A stretch of 64,000 nucleotides of DNA from NCBI RefSeq assembly GCF_000829415.1, contig NZ_AP014637.1:1121001-1185000 (forward strand), in the 5' to 3' direction. Shown in pieces: positions 18,401-27,329 of this stretch; position 1 is the first letter of the stretch; every line of letters begins with the position of its first letter. The DNA is from Pseudomonas sp. StFLB209 (lineage in GTDB: Bacteria; Pseudomonadota; Gammaproteobacteria; Pseudomonadales; Pseudomonadaceae). The notes under the pieces were generated by a model. The model saw only the letters and a program-made list of their open reading frames with translations. It was not told the DNA's origin and searched no databases. Made by a program: the position numbers and the translations under genes.

Positions 18401-19311
18401 GTCCCCAGGATGGCCATGAACTGAGCCAGTTGATGAAGAACGCCGACACGGCGATGTATCACGCCAAAGAGCGCGGCAAGAACAACTTCCAGTTTTACCA
18501 GGCCGACATGAACGCAACCGCGCTGGAACGCCTGGAGCTGGAAAGCGATCTGCGCCACGCGCTGGAACAGGAAGAGTTCGTGCTTTACTACCAACCGCAG
18601 TTCAGCGGCGACGGCAAGCGCCTGACCGGCGCCGAGGCACTGCTGCGCTGGCGCCATCCACGACGCGGGCTGGTGCCACCGAACGACTTCATTCCAGTGC
18701 TCGAAGAGCTTGGCCTGGTCATGGAAGTTGGCGACTGGGTACTGGCCGAGGCCTGCCGCCAGCTCAAGACCTGGCACCAGGAACGGGTTCGGGTGCCGAA
18801 GGTGTCGGTCAATATTTCTGCCCGTCAGTTTGGCGACGGGCAACTGGGCGAACGCATCGCTGCCACCCTCAGGGACACCGGGCTGCCCCCGGCCTGCCTG
18901 GAGCTGGAACTGACCGAAAGTATCCTGATGCGTGAAGTCGGCGAAGCCATGCAGACCCTGGCCGGCCTCAAGAATCTCGGTTTGAGCATCGCGGTTGACG
19001 ACTTTGGCACCGGCTACTCATCGCTCAACTACCTCAAGCAGTTCCCGATCGATGTGCTCAAGATCGATCGCTCCTTCGTCGATGGTTTGCCCTCGGGCGA
19101 GCAGGATGCACAGATTGCCCGGGCGATCATCGCCATGGCGCACAGCCTGAACCTGTCGGTGATCGCCGAAGGCGTGGAAACCCACGAGCAACTGGACTTC
19201 TTGCGCGAGCATGGCTGCGACGAGGTACAAGGCTACCTGTTCGGCCGCCCGATGCCGGCCGGGCAGTTCGAGGCCCAGTTCAGCAATGACGCACTGTTCA
19301 TGCTGGATTGA
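15490..19311 (+). CDS. morA: Membrane GGDEF/EAL cyclic di-GMP regulator MorA
   Basis: A 1273-aa sensor that makes and/or degrades c-di-GMP and controls flagellar timing, motility and biofilm in pseudomonads. A first membrane helix lies at about 27-44, a periplasmic sensor domain to about 248, and a second helix at about 250-275. Several PAS domains follow (roughly 281-840), then GGDEF with an intact motif at 917-921 and EAL with the motif at 1049-1051. [10 protein letters not shown] near the C-terminus shows the EAL metal-binding loop. The neighbour glyA on the same strand matches the P. aeruginosa morA locus. The proposed start is TTG at 15490, with AGGAA seven bases upstream; it places the first helix close to the N-terminus. 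Confidence 0.92.
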   Translation: MPTPTASTSSRSVKNSSQLPVRGSLKGALAALVLVMLALLLWQSFEQFQQTQERQRQRSLDYSMQLADRLSLNLTLSAQVSVSLLDEAVSVGQSLEQPSTLDNLRQALPALQSVAWLSPAGDIIKDSAMGAGDAAFLKEQLRKAQGKPYYYTNASDGRLVYLLVRQAGGITGDYWALRLGREALKPLTQQPSHDFMHLWRLENRDQSQIIARDGHRSNGNLQTVLLQPISNSDWQLHGLFDARQEREALVLPLIFKCVLAMMFAILPLITLFGLRRRQTQLVESRRRYQGIFEGAGVAICVLDMSALFTLLDSLQVRNAEDLDRLIKHQPSQFKRLLQQLHITEVNQFALDLLGIENSQQAWDSLIDANPRNPAGPGTRIIRAVLANEPSLELEIRLTRDAGEDQHLWLVMRLPEEQSDYDSVILSIGDITSRKQMELSLLDRESFWSDVVRTVPDHLYVQDVPSQRMIYSNHHLGQTLGYSKTELQSMGEFFWELLLHPDDASNYRDMRLRQRHHGHNELLQCVLRFRDCQQSWRHFDIREQAMAWDKDDQVTRIIGIAKDITHQVTASQSLRDSEQRYRMLAESISDVIFSTDRGLELNYVSPSVETVLGYSADWIVRNGWSAALANPQQLTGIYSLIVRIRKMLNKPHDLERLRNEVPTRQFVFDCLRADGRKIPIELRLVLVWDEHGSFEGILGVARDVSQQRRAEKDLRMAATVFEHSTSAILITDPAGYIVQANDAFTRVSGYEVHQILDQLPTLLTVEHEEAHLHQVLRHLNQRGNWEGEVQLKRRNGEQYPAWVGITAVLDDEGDLASYVCFFSDISERKASEQRIHRLAYYDALTHLPNRTLFQDRLHSALQQAERQSAWVVLMFLDLDRFKPINDSLGHAAGDRMLKEMASRLLACVTDDDTVARMGGDEFTLLLHSGATREVALNRAIHVAEQILNSLVTPFVLEGREFFVTASIGIALSPQDGHELSQLMKNADTAMYHAKERGKNNFQFYQADMNATALERLELESDLRHALEQEEFVLYYQPQFSGDGKRLTGAEALLRWRHPRRGLVPPNDFIPVLEELGLVMEVGDWVLAEACRQLKTWHQERVRVPKVSVNISARQFGDGQLGERIAATLRDTGLPPACLELELTESILMREVGEAMQTLAGLKNLGLSIAVDDFGTGYSSLNYLKQFPIDVLKIDRSFVDGLPSGEQDAQIARAIIAMAHSLNLSVIAEGVETHEQLDFLREHGCDEVQGYLFGRPMPAGQFEAQFSNDALFMLD

Positions 19312-19380
19312 AGCGGCGGCAGGCGGCTTCAGCCGCGATGGGGTCAGGCCAGGCACAGCAGAGGTGTCGCCTGGTCAATG

Positions 19381-19403
19381 TTCGCGGATGAATCCGCTCC
19401 TAC
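19381..19403. repeat. REP palindrome
   Basis: TTCGCGGATGAATCCGCTCC followed by TAC: a stem CGGAT/ATCCG within the recurring frame TTCGC...GCTCCTAC. The same frame with other stems occurs at 39721-39743 and 43357-43414. Confidence 0.65.
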
Positions 19404-19509
19404 GAGCTTGCAGCTGCTTCACCCGACGGATGAGGCCCTTTCATATGCCAGAGATTCTCTGATGGGGTAGAATGCCCCCCTTTTCCGCTCCAAGCCCTCG
19501 AGGACAGCC

Positions 19510-20763
19510 ATGTTCAGCCGTGATTTGACTATCGCCAAGTTCGACCCCGATCTTTTTGCCGCCATGGAACAAGAAGCCGTGCGCCAGGAAGAGCACATCG
19601 AGCTGATCGCTTCGGAAAACTACACAAGCCCCGCAGTGATGGAAGCTCAGGGCTCGGCGCTGACCAACAAGTATGCCGAAGGTTACCCGGGCAAGCGTTA
19701 CTACGGTGGTTGCGAGTACGTCGACATCGTTGAACAACTGGCCATCGACCGCGCCAAAGAGCTGTTCGGTGCCGACTACGCCAACGTCCAGCCGCACGCT
19801 GGCTCCCAGGCCAACGCCGCTGTCTATCTGGCGCTGCTGCAGGCCGGCGACACCATCCTGGGCATGAGCCTGGCTCACGGTGGTCACCTGACCCACGGCG
19901 CCAGCGTCAGCTCGTCGGGCAAACTGTACAACGCCATTCAATACGGCATCGATGCCAACGGCCTGATCGACTACAACGAAGTCGAGCGCCTGGCTGTCGA
20001 GCACAAACCCAAGATGATCGTCGCCGGTTTCTCTGCCTATTCGCAGGTTCTGGACTTCGCTCGTTTCCGCGAAATCGCTGACAAGGTCGGCGCACTGCTG
20101 TTCGTCGATATGGCTCACGTCGCCGGTCTGGTCGCCGCTGGCGTCTACCCGAACCCGGTTCCGTTCGCTGACGTGGTCACCACCACGACTCACAAGACCC
20201 TGCGTGGTCCACGTGGCGGCCTGATCCTGGCCCGTGCCAACGCCGAGATGGAGAAGAAGCTCAACAGCGCAGTATTCCCGGGCGCCCAGGGCGGCCCACT
20301 GGAGCACGTGATCGCAGCCAAGGCGGTGTGCTTCAAGGAAGCCCTGCAACCTGAGTTCAAGGCGTACCAGCAGCAAGTGGTGAAGAACGCCCAGGCCATG
20401 GCCAGCGTGTTCATCGAGCGTGGCTTCGACGTCGTTTCCGGCGGCACCCAGAACCACCTGTTCCTGCTGTCTCTGATCAAGCAGGACATTTCCGGTAAAG
20501 ATGCAGACGCCGCTCTGGGCCGTGCCTACATCACCGTCAACAAGAACTCGGTACCTAACGACCCGCGTTCGCCATTCGTCACTTCGGGCCTGCGTTTCGG
20601 CACCCCGGCAGTGACCACTCGTGGCTTCAAGGAAACCGAGTGCAAGGAACTGGCTGGCTGGATCTGCGACATCCTGGCTGACCTGAACAACGAAGCCGTG
20701 ATTGATGCGGTACGCGAGAAGGTCAAGGCGATCTGTGCACGTCTGCCGGTTTACGGCGCGTAA
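19510..20763 (+). CDS. glyA: Serine hydroxymethyltransferase
   Basis: PLP enzyme that interconverts serine and glycine and loads tetrahydrofolate with one-carbon units. The 417-aa sequence has the family core [20 protein letters not shown], and the PLP-binding lysine is Lys229 in [14 protein letters not shown]. The length equals E. coli GlyA. AGGA precedes the ATG at 19510 by a short spacer, and a TAGAAT hexamer at 19468-19473 may be its -10 element. It is closed by a strong terminator. The flanking morA gene makes this the morA-linked glyA copy; pseudomonads often carry more than one. Confidence 0.97.
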   Translation: MFSRDLTIAKFDPDLFAAMEQEAVRQEEHIELIASENYTSPAVMEAQGSALTNKYAEGYPGKRYYGGCEYVDIVEQLAIDRAKELFGADYANVQPHAGSQANAAVYLALLQAGDTILGMSLAHGGHLTHGASVSSSGKLYNAIQYGIDANGLIDYNEVERLAVEHKPKMIVAGFSAYSQVLDFARFREIADKVGALLFVDMAHVAGLVAAGVYPNPVPFADVVTTTTHKTLRGPRGGLILARANAEMEKKLNSAVFPGAQGGPLEHVIAAKAVCFKEALQPEFKAYQQQVVKNAQAMASVFIERGFDVVSGGTQNHLFLLSLIKQDISGKDADAALGRAYITVNKNSVPNDPRSPFVTSGLRFGTPAVTTRGFKETECKELAGWICDILADLNNEAVIDAVREKVKAICARLPVYGA

Positions 20764-20782
20764 TCGCGTAGCCTGCTGCATG

Positions 20783-20813
20783 AAAAAGCCCGGCCTTGGC
20801 ACCGGGCTTTTTT
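20783..20813 (+). terminator. Intrinsic terminator after glyA
   Basis: AAAAAGCCCGG (20783-20793) and CCGGGCTTTTTT (20802-20813) form a stem ending in T6. Confidence 0.9.
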
Positions 20814-20910
20814 GTGGCCGCGAGTTACTTTGGACGCCGCATACTCGGTGGTGGCTTGCCGACGAAGACGCCAGCACATTCGCAGCAGATGCTGTGACTT
20901 TACCGGCCTC

Positions 20911-20935
20911 TTCGCGAGCAAACTCGCTCCCACAG
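20911..20935. repeat. REP palindrome, second family
   Basis: Begins TTCGCGAGCAAACTCGCTCC and continues CACAG. It is almost identical to the copy at 63150-63174. The stem is GCGAG/CTCGC. It lies between glyA and the long repeat at 20982. Confidence 0.7.
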
Positions 20936-20981
20936 AGGACATCAAGCACTTAATTGAATAGTATTGGCTTTAGCCGCGAAT

Positions 20982-21283
20982 GGGTCTTTAGGCCGCTGGA
21001 AAATCCTTCATCGCGCTGCCTGAACTGCAGGTTTCGCCCTGCTGGGCGAGTGACTTTGGGGCGCCAAAGTCACCAAAGCGCTTGCTCCGGTCTTGGCCCC
21101 CTACGGGGGTCCCCTCACTCCGGTGCCGATTTGGCGGTCGGCGCGATGGGCGTCCTGCCCAGCGCACCTAAAACCGGCTTGCGTGCCGGTTTTCCCACCA
21201 AATCGACACCTCCAATCGGCCAGCGCCAATCGTCGCGTTCGGCGGTGTCTGTACCCTCTCGGCTCGAAGATCAAAATCAACGG
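20982..21283. repeat. Long dispersed intergenic repeat, copy A
   Basis: A non-coding segment that shares blocks with 31158-31300 and 39801-39950: GGGTCTTTAG and GGAAAATCCTTCATCGCG near its start, GCAGGTTTCGCCCTG, CACCAAAGCGCTTG, GCCGATTTGGCG, and CTCGGCTCGAAGATCAA at its end. It contains several short inverted repeats (GACTTTGGGGCGCCAAAGTC, CCCCCTACGGGGG). Open frames through it have no start context. It fills most of the 549-bp gap between glyA and yjiA. Confidence 0.7.
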
Positions 21284-21312
21284 CTCACACCTTACCGCTT
21301 GTAGCTTGTAGC

Positions 21313-22293
21313 TTAAGCTCCAACCAGCGCGGCAAACCCTGCGCGGATCTTCTCCTCGGGCAATTCATCGGCAATGAACACGATCACGCTTTCACGCGCT
21401 TCGTCTTCGGCCCATTCGGTGTCCCAGTCGAAACCGTACAGTTTAAGCACGCCCTGAAACACCAGGCGGCGTGGTTCGCCGGCGATGTTGAGCACGCCCT
21501 TGTAGCGCAGCAATTGCTTGCCGTGATCTTCCAGCAGGGTGTTCATGAACTCGCTGAGCCGATCGATATCCAGCGGCTGGTCAGTGCGCAGTACCAGGCT
21601 GGAGATGCGGTCGCCGTTATTGCCGGCCGGTGCCACGGGACGCAAGGTGATGCCACCGCCCAGGTCGGCATTGAGGTTGAAGCCACGCACGTCCAGTAAC
21701 TCGGCCAGATCGATACGCCCGTGATCGACCGTACGGATCGGCGCACGACGGTTGATCCGCGCCAGACGGGCACTGAGCGCCTCGAATGTTTCGTCATCGA
21801 CCAGATCACGTTTGCTGACCAGCAGCCGGTCGGCGAAGCCGATCTGGGCCTGGGCGATGGTCTGGGTCAGGTGCACATCGGCATGCGCCGCGTCGACCAG
21901 GGTGATGATGCCGTCGAGGATGTAGCGCTCACGCAGTTCCTCGTCGATGAAGAACGTCTGCGCCACCGGCGCCGGGTCGGCCAGACCGGTGCATTCGATC
22001 ACCAGCCGGTCGAAAGCGATTTCGCCGCTGTCCAGGCGCTCCAGCAGCAGGTACAGCGCTTTGGTCAGGTCGGTGTGGATGGTGCAGCACACGCAGCCAT
22101 TGGACAGGGTCATGACCTGGACCGGCTCGTCGCCGAGCAACTGGCTGTCGATACCGGCGTCGCTGAATTCGTTTTCGATCACCGCAATCTTCAGGCCGTG
22201 CTCGGCCTTGAGCAGGTGGCGCAGCAAGGTGGTCTTGCCCGCGCCCAGAAAGCCGGTCAGCACGGTAACGGGGATGGGTTGCAACTCGCTCAT
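21313..22293 (-). CDS. yjiA: CobW/YjiA-family metal-binding GTPase
   Basis: A 326-aa G3E-family P-loop GTPase; relatives act as metallochaperones, mostly for zinc. The Walker A is GFLGAGKTT (14-22), the family metal motif is CVCC at residues 67-70, and the switch region reads ECTGLADPAP. The C-terminal CobW_C domain (about 225-320) is present, without a histidine-rich tail. The start at 22293 (MSELQPIPVTVL) has GGAG upstream on the minus strand. It is third in the btsT-yjiX-yjiA operon, the same order as in E. coli, 91 bp behind yjiX. Confidence 0.92.
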   Translation of the reverse strand: MSELQPIPVTVLTGFLGAGKTTLLRHLLKAEHGLKIAVIENEFSDAGIDSQLLGDEPVQVMTLSNGCVCCTIHTDLTKALYLLLERLDSGEIAFDRLVIECTGLADPAPVAQTFFIDEELRERYILDGIITLVDAAHADVHLTQTIAQAQIGFADRLLVSKRDLVDDETFEALSARLARINRRAPIRTVDHGRIDLAELLDVRGFNLNADLGGGITLRPVAPAGNNGDRISSLVLRTDQPLDIDRLSEFMNTLLEDHGKQLLRYKGVLNIAGEPRRLVFQGVLKLYGFDWDTEWAEDEARESVIVFIADELPEEKIRAGFAALVGA

Positions 22294-22384
22294 GGGGGCT
22301 CCTTGGCAGAGGCTTGCACTAAAAACAAAACGCGCCACAGGCAGGAACCTGTGGCGCGTCGGGTCAAACAGTCATGTCAGAGGT

Positions 22385-22582
22385 TCAACAACACTTCGGA
22401 CCACTCTTGCCACCGTAACGGGCTTCCTGGCGTTCCCGGAAGAACTCCTCGTAGCTCATTACCGGTTTGTCCGGGTGCTTGTTCTGCATATGTTCCACAT
22501 AGTTGTCGTAGTCGGGCATTCCCACCATCAGGCGTGCAGCCTGACCGAGGTATTTGCCCAGACGACCCAGGTCATTGAACAT
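22385..22582 (-). CDS. yjiX: YbdD/YjiX (DUF466) small protein
   Basis: A 65-residue DUF466 protein with the typical sequence [15 protein letters not shown] and a C-terminal KCC pair. Members are always found next to CstA/BtsT-type carriers and are thought to be needed for their full activity. It starts 24 bp after the transporter stop, so it is translated from the same message. Confidence 0.93.
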   Translation of the reverse strand: MFNDLGRLGKYLGQAARLMVGMPDYDNYVEHMQNKHPDKPVMSYEEFFRERQEARYGGKSGPKCC

Positions 22583-22606
22583 TGGCAGATCCTCGCATGA
22601 CGCTCA

Positions 22607-24682
22607 TCACACTTGTGCCCCTGGCGGCATTGGCTGGTACGGCGACTCTTTGTCGCTGCGCTCAGGCTTGCTCCAGGCCTGGCTACCCACTTTCAGGGAG
22701 TAGAACAGGATACTGCCGACCACGAACAGGAACAGCACACTGAGGCCTGCGTTGGTGTAGGCGTTCATGATCACGTGCTGCATCTGGTCCATGTTCTTGG
22801 CCGGAGCCAGCAGCTGGCCGGCTTCGGCTGCGGTGCTGTACTTCTTGGCCAAGGCCAGGAAGCCTACCGCAGGGTTGGAGTCGAACAGCTTGATCATGCT
22901 GGCTGTCACGGTGCAGATCAGCAGCCAGGCGGCCGGTACTGCGGTGACCCAGACGTAGCGCTGACGCTTCATCTTGATCAGTACGACGCTGGCGAGCATC
23001 AGAGCGATACCGGCGAGCATCTGGTTGGAGATGCCGAACAGCGGCCACAGGGTATTGATGCCACCCAACGGGTCGATCACGCCCTGGTACAGCAGGTAAC
23101 CCCACAGCGCCACGCAACCACCGGTGCCGATGATGTTGGCCGTCCACGACTCGGTGCGTTTGAGGGCTGGAACGAAGCTGCCCAGCAGGTCCTGGAGCAT
23201 GAAGCGGCCGGCACGGGTACCGGCGTCCACTGCGGTCAGGATGAACAGCGCCTCGAACAGAATCGCGAAGTGGTACCAGAAGGCCATGGTGTTTTCACCC
23301 GGCAGTACCTGGTGAAGGATCTGCGCGATACCCACCGCCAGGGTCGGCGCACCACCGGCACGGGCCAGAATGGTGTGCTCGCCGATGTCGGCCGCGGTGG
23401 CGGTCAGTTGTTCAGGGGTAATCAGGAAGCCCCACTCACTGACCTTGGCAGCCACCGACACGACGTCGCTGCCGACAATCGCCGCCGGGCTGTTCATGGC
23501 GAAGTAGACGCCTGGCTCGATGACCGATGCAGCGACCATGGCCATGATTGCCACAAACGACTCCATCAGCATGCCGCCGTAGCCGATGTAACGGGCGTTG
23601 ACTTCGTTATCCAGCAGCTTGGGGGTGGTGCCCGAAGAGATCAGCGCATGGAAGCCCGATACCGCACCACAGGCAATGGTGATGAACAGGAACGGGAACA
23701 GGCTGCCTTTCCAGACCGGACCGGTGCCGTCGGTGAACTGGGTCAGGGCCGGCATTTTCAGCTCAGGTGCCAGAATCAGGATACCGATGGCCAGGCCGAC
23801 GATGGTGCCGATCTTGAGGAAGGTCGACAGGTAGTCACGTGGCGCCAGCAGCAGCCAGACCGGCAGCATGGCCGCGACGAAACCGTAGCCGACCAGCATC
23901 CAGGTGATCTGCACGCCGGTGAAGGTAAAGCGCGGGCCCCAGACCGGATCGGCGGCAACCAGGCCGCCGAACCAGATCGATGCCAGCAGCAGCACGACCC
24001 CGATGATCGAGATTTCACCGATGCGACCCGGGCGGATGTAACGCATGTACACGCCCATGAATATCGCAATCGGTATCGTCGCGATCACCGTGAACATGCC
24101 CCACGGGCTTTCGGCCAGGGCCTTGACCACGATCAGCGCCAGCACCGCAAGGATGATGATCATGATCAGGAAGCAGCCGAACAAGGCGATGGTGCCGGGA
24201 ATACGGCCCATTTCCTCGCGGACCATGTCGCCCAGCGAGCGGCCGTTACGGCGCGTCGACAGGAACAGGATCATGAAGTCCTGCACGGCACCGGCCAGCA
24301 CCACACCGGCGATCAGCCAGAGCGTACCGGGCAGATAGCCCATTTGCGCCGCCAGCACAGGGCCGACCAGCGGGCCGGCACCGGCGATGGCCGCGAAGTG
24401 GTGGCCGAACAGGATGTGTTTGTTGGTTGGAACGTAATCCAGACCATCGTTATTGACGACAGCCGGCGTCGCGCGACGCGGGTCCAGCTGCATGACGTGG
24501 TTGGCGATGAACAGACTGTAGTAACGGAAAGCGACCAGGTAGATGGCAACCGCTGCCACTACGATCCACAAGGCGTTGATTGCTTCGCCGCGGCGTAGCG
24601 CGACGACCCCCAGGGCACAGGCCCCAATGATCGCCAGTAGCACCCAAGGCACATGGCGCATCAAGCTGTTGTTATTTTTCAT
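22607..24682 (-). CDS. btsT: CstA/BtsT-family pyruvate (carbon starvation) transporter
   Basis: A 691-aa inner-membrane protein with about 16-18 hydrophobic segments. It starts MKNNNSLMRHVPWVLLAIIG and has the CstA-family signature region FGHHFAAIAGAGPLVGPVLAAQMGYLPG near residues 100-130. E. coli BtsT imports pyruvate with protons; CstA imports pyruvate and possibly peptides under starvation. The operon order with yjiX and yjiA is that of btsT, which is why that symbol is chosen over cstA. ATG at 24682 has GGAAT upstream. The promoter should lie in 24683-24956, shared with the divergent mapZ. Confidence 0.9.
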   Translation of the reverse strand: MKNNNSLMRHVPWVLLAIIGACALGVVALRRGEAINALWIVVAAVAIYLVAFRYYSLFIANHVMQLDPRRATPAVVNNDGLDYVPTNKHILFGHHFAAIAGAGPLVGPVLAAQMGYLPGTLWLIAGVVLAGAVQDFMILFLSTRRNGRSLGDMVREEMGRIPGTIALFGCFLIMIIILAVLALIVVKALAESPWGMFTVIATIPIAIFMGVYMRYIRPGRIGEISIIGVVLLLASIWFGGLVAADPVWGPRFTFTGVQITWMLVGYGFVAAMLPVWLLLAPRDYLSTFLKIGTIVGLAIGILILAPELKMPALTQFTDGTGPVWKGSLFPFLFITIACGAVSGFHALISSGTTPKLLDNEVNARYIGYGGMLMESFVAIMAMVAASVIEPGVYFAMNSPAAIVGSDVVSVAAKVSEWGFLITPEQLTATAADIGEHTILARAGGAPTLAVGIAQILHQVLPGENTMAFWYHFAILFEALFILTAVDAGTRAGRFMLQDLLGSFVPALKRTESWTANIIGTGGCVALWGYLLYQGVIDPLGGINTLWPLFGISNQMLAGIALMLASVVLIKMKRQRYVWVTAVPAAWLLICTVTASMIKLFDSNPAVGFLALAKKYSTAAEAGQLLAPAKNMDQMQHVIMNAYTNAGLSVLFLFVVGSILFYSLKVGSQAWSKPERSDKESPYQPMPPGAQV

Positions 24683-24956
24683 ATTGTTATTCCAGCAAAA
24701 GTGACTAGAAACCAGCAGTGCGAGTGTAGCGCTGTCGCAGCGAAAGGCCACCCCCAACCAAGGTATAGACACAAATTAATCAAAACGTAAAAAACCGCGG
24801 CCTAGAGCGTCCGGATCACGACTGGCGGGCCTGTCGGCCAGCGCCTGCGGTGCAGGTAGAACTGGTCGGCGCTGCACTTCGGGTTTATCTTGATTGCACA
24901 CGCGGTCTGTTACCCAGACCTGCCCGCTGACCCGCTCAGCCCGAGGAGTGCACGTG

Positions 24957-25325
24957 ATGACCGATTCCCCCGCAGATCGCCGGCGCTTCAAACGTATTGC
25001 CTTCGATGCCAGGACCAGCCTGAGCCAGGATGAGCGGACCTGGGCAGTGCAGTTGCTCGACCTGTCACTCAAGGGGTTACTGATCGAGCGCCCCGAAGCC
25101 TGGGACGGCGACACCCGCCGTAACTTTCTGGTCGACATCCACCTGAGCGCCGATGCGACGGTGCGCATGGAAGTTCAGCAAACCCACGACGACAGGCAGC
25201 ACCTGGGCTTTGTCTGCCAACATATCGGGCTGGAGTCGATCAGCCACCTCAGACGCCTGGTAGAGCTGAATCTGGCGGACCATGACGAGCTCGACCGCGA
25301 GCTGGCGGCGCTGATTGAAATCTGA
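24957..25325 (+). CDS. mapZ: PilZ-domain c-di-GMP receptor MapZ-like
   Basis: A 122-aa single-domain PilZ protein. Both c-di-GMP-binding motifs are present: the N-terminal arginine cluster DRRRFKR and DLSLKG (the D/NxSxxG motif). The C-terminal stretch SISHLRRLVELNLAD is close to what I remember of P. aeruginosa PA4608/MapZ, which when bound to c-di-GMP inhibits the chemotaxis methyltransferase CheR1. The ATG at 24957 has GAGGAG (24943-24948) eight bases upstream; longer frames lack conservation. The stop is 6 bp from the end of the convergent radA. Confidence 0.92.
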   Translation: MTDSPADRRRFKRIAFDARTSLSQDERTWAVQLLDLSLKGLLIERPEAWDGDTRRNFLVDIHLSADATVRMEVQQTHDDRQHLGFVCQHIGLESISHLRRLVELNLADHDELDRELAALIEI

Positions 25326-25330
25326 ACGGT

Positions 25331-26698
25331 TTATTCGAACAAGGCATCCAGGGCCTGTTCAAGGCGGGTGACGGCGACGACCTGCAAGCCGGCAAATCCC
25401 TCTTTGGGCGCATTGCCCTTGGGTACGATGGCACGCTTGAAGCCGTGCTTGGCTGCCTCCTTCAGACGCTCCTGGCCACTGGGCACCGGGCGCACCTCCC
25501 CTGACAACCCAACCTCGCCGAACACCAGCAGGTCATGGGGCAACGGCCGGTTGCGCAGGCTGGACATCACCGCCGCCATCAGCGCCAGGTCGGACGCGGT
25601 TTCCAGCACCTTGACCCCACCCACCACGTTGAGGAACACATCCTGATCGTGGGTCGGGATGCCGCCATGGCGATGCAGCACCGCCAGCAGCATGGCCAGG
25701 CGATTCTGATCCAGCCCCAGAGTAACCCGGCGCGGGTTGGCCATATGGCTGTCATCGACCAGTGCCTGCACCTCGACCAGCATCGGCCGGGTCCCCTCCC
25801 AAGTGGCCATCACTACACTGCCAGACACCTCTTCCTGGGCGCGGCTGAGGAAAATCGCCGACGGGTTGGAGACCTCCTTGAGGCCCCGGTCAGTCATGCC
25901 GAACACCCCCAGTTCGTTGACCGCGCCGAACCGGTTCTTCACCGCCCGCAGCAGGCGCAGGCGGCCATCGGCTTCACCCTCGAAGTACAACACGGTATCG
26001 ACCATATGCTCCAACACGCGCGGGCCGGCCAGCGCGCCCTCTTTGGTGACATGGCCGACCAGAAAGATCGCCGTACCGCTTTGCTTGGCATAGCGCACCA
26101 GCAGCGCGGTGCTTTCGCGAACCTGAGCCACACCACCGGGCGCCGATTGCAGCTGTTCGGTAAAGATGGTCTGGATCGAGTCGATGACCATGACCTTGGG
26201 TTGCTCGACCCTGGCAGTGGCAATGATCGACTCGATGCTGGTCTCGGTCATCACCCGCAGCTTGTCTTGCGGCAGCCCCAGACGCCGGGCGCGCATGGCC
26301 ACCTGTTGTTGCGATTCCTCACCGGTGACATACAGGGCCGGCATGCTCTCGGCCAGATGACACAAGGTTTGCAGCAGAATGGTGGATTTGCCGATGCCGG
26401 GATCGCCGCCGATCAGGATCACCGAGCCATCGACCATCCCGCCGCCCAGCACCCGGTCCAGCTCGGTGGAGCGGGTAGAAAAACGCGGAATTTCTTCAAC
26501 ACTGACTTCGGCCAGGGTCTTGATCTGGGTCTGCGCCCCGGTCCAGCCACTACGCCCGCTGGGCGCCGCGGCTGCGCCGCTCTCCAGCACGGTTTCGACC
26601 AGGGTGTTCCACGCACCGCAGTCGGCACATTGCCCGGCCCATTTGGGAAAAGTCGCACCGCATTCAGTGCAACCGTACAAGCGCTTGGCTTTGGCCAT
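25331..26698 (-). CDS. radA: DNA repair protein RadA (Sms)
   Basis: A RecA-like ATPase that helps branch migration and processing of recombination intermediates. The 455-aa protein has the N-terminal zinc finger (Cys10, Cys13, Cys24, Cys27), Walker A GDPGIGKS near 98-105, the RadA-specific KNRFG motif at 252-256, and a C-terminal Lon-like non-proteolytic domain. The frame stays open 49 codons upstream, but MAKAKRLYGC is the conserved start. It is convergent with mapZ and divergent from mscL. Confidence 0.97.
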   Translation of the reverse strand: MAKAKRLYGCTECGATFPKWAGQCADCGAWNTLVETVLESGAAAAPSGRSGWTGAQTQIKTLAEVSVEEIPRFSTRSTELDRVLGGGMVDGSVILIGGDPGIGKSTILLQTLCHLAESMPALYVTGEESQQQVAMRARRLGLPQDKLRVMTETSIESIIATARVEQPKVMVIDSIQTIFTEQLQSAPGGVAQVRESTALLVRYAKQSGTAIFLVGHVTKEGALAGPRVLEHMVDTVLYFEGEADGRLRLLRAVKNRFGAVNELGVFGMTDRGLKEVSNPSAIFLSRAQEEVSGSVVMATWEGTRPMLVEVQALVDDSHMANPRRVTLGLDQNRLAMLLAVLHRHGGIPTHDQDVFLNVVGGVKVLETASDLALMAAVMSSLRNRPLPHDLLVFGEVGLSGEVRPVPSGQERLKEAAKHGFKRAIVPKGNAPKEGFAGLQVVAVTRLEQALDALFE

Positions 26699-26894
26699 GC
26701 AGCAAACCCCGCTGGCAAAAGCCGACATCATAACGCAGCCGGCCAGCAATACAGTTGGCCCGCCCGCCGGTGTTTTTGCACAGTTGGATAAAACTTGTCC
26801 GCTCGTGCCCGGTCGATTGCAGGTGCGGGGGGCAAACTGTCCCATGCTCTATTACACTGGAGCCGATCTTCTCATCTGTAACAAGGAATGACCC

Positions 26895-27329
26895 ATGAGC
26901 ATCGTTAACGAATTCAAAGCCTTCGCCGTCAAAGGCAATGTGGTCGATATGGCCGTGGGTATCATCATCGGTGCCGCGTTCGGCAAGATCGTCTCGTCGT
27001 TCGTCGGCGACGTGATCATGCCGCCGTTGGGCCTGCTGATTGGTGGTGTGGACTTCAGCGATCTGGGCGTTACCCTGCGTGCGGCGCAAGGCGATGCACC
27101 CGCCGTGGTCCTGGCCTACGGTAAATTCATCCAGACCGTGATCGACTTCCTGATTGTCGCCTTTGCGATCTTCATGGGCGTCAAGGCGATCAATCGCCTT
27201 AAACGCGAAGAAGCCAAGGCGCCGACAGTCAACAAGCAGGAGGTGCTGCTGAGCGAGATCCGTGATCTGCTCAAGGAGCAGAACAAACCTGCCGCCCCGG
27301 TGACCGTCGATCCGAACAAGCCGTTTTGA
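26895..27329 (+). CDS. mscL: Large-conductance mechanosensitive channel
   Basis: A 144-aa channel subunit that opens under membrane tension to release solutes in osmotic downshock. It starts [32 protein letters not shown] (amphipathic helix and first membrane helix), has a second hydrophobic segment near 78-100, and a C-terminal charged bundle helix ([15 protein letters not shown]). AAGGA precedes the ATG. Its TGA stop (27327-27329) directly abuts the right end of the tnpB element. Confidence 0.97.
   Translation: MSIVNEFKAFAVKGNVVDMAVGIIIGAAFGKIVSSFVGDVIMPPLGLLIGGVDFSDLGVTLRAAQGDAPAVVLAYGKFIQTVIDFLIVAFAIFMGVKAINRLKREEAKAPTVNKQEVLLSEIRDLLKEQNKPAAPVTVDPNKPF

Noticed and set aside
20954..21304. 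Open frame of 116 codons in the glyA-yjiA gap
   Set aside because: Falls in the dispersed intergenic repeat; the frame is not kept in the other copies.
22613..24598. 661-codon open frame opposite btsT
   Set aside because: Composition (Asp, His, Gln, Arg rich) is typical of the antisense of a membrane-protein gene; no start context or motif.
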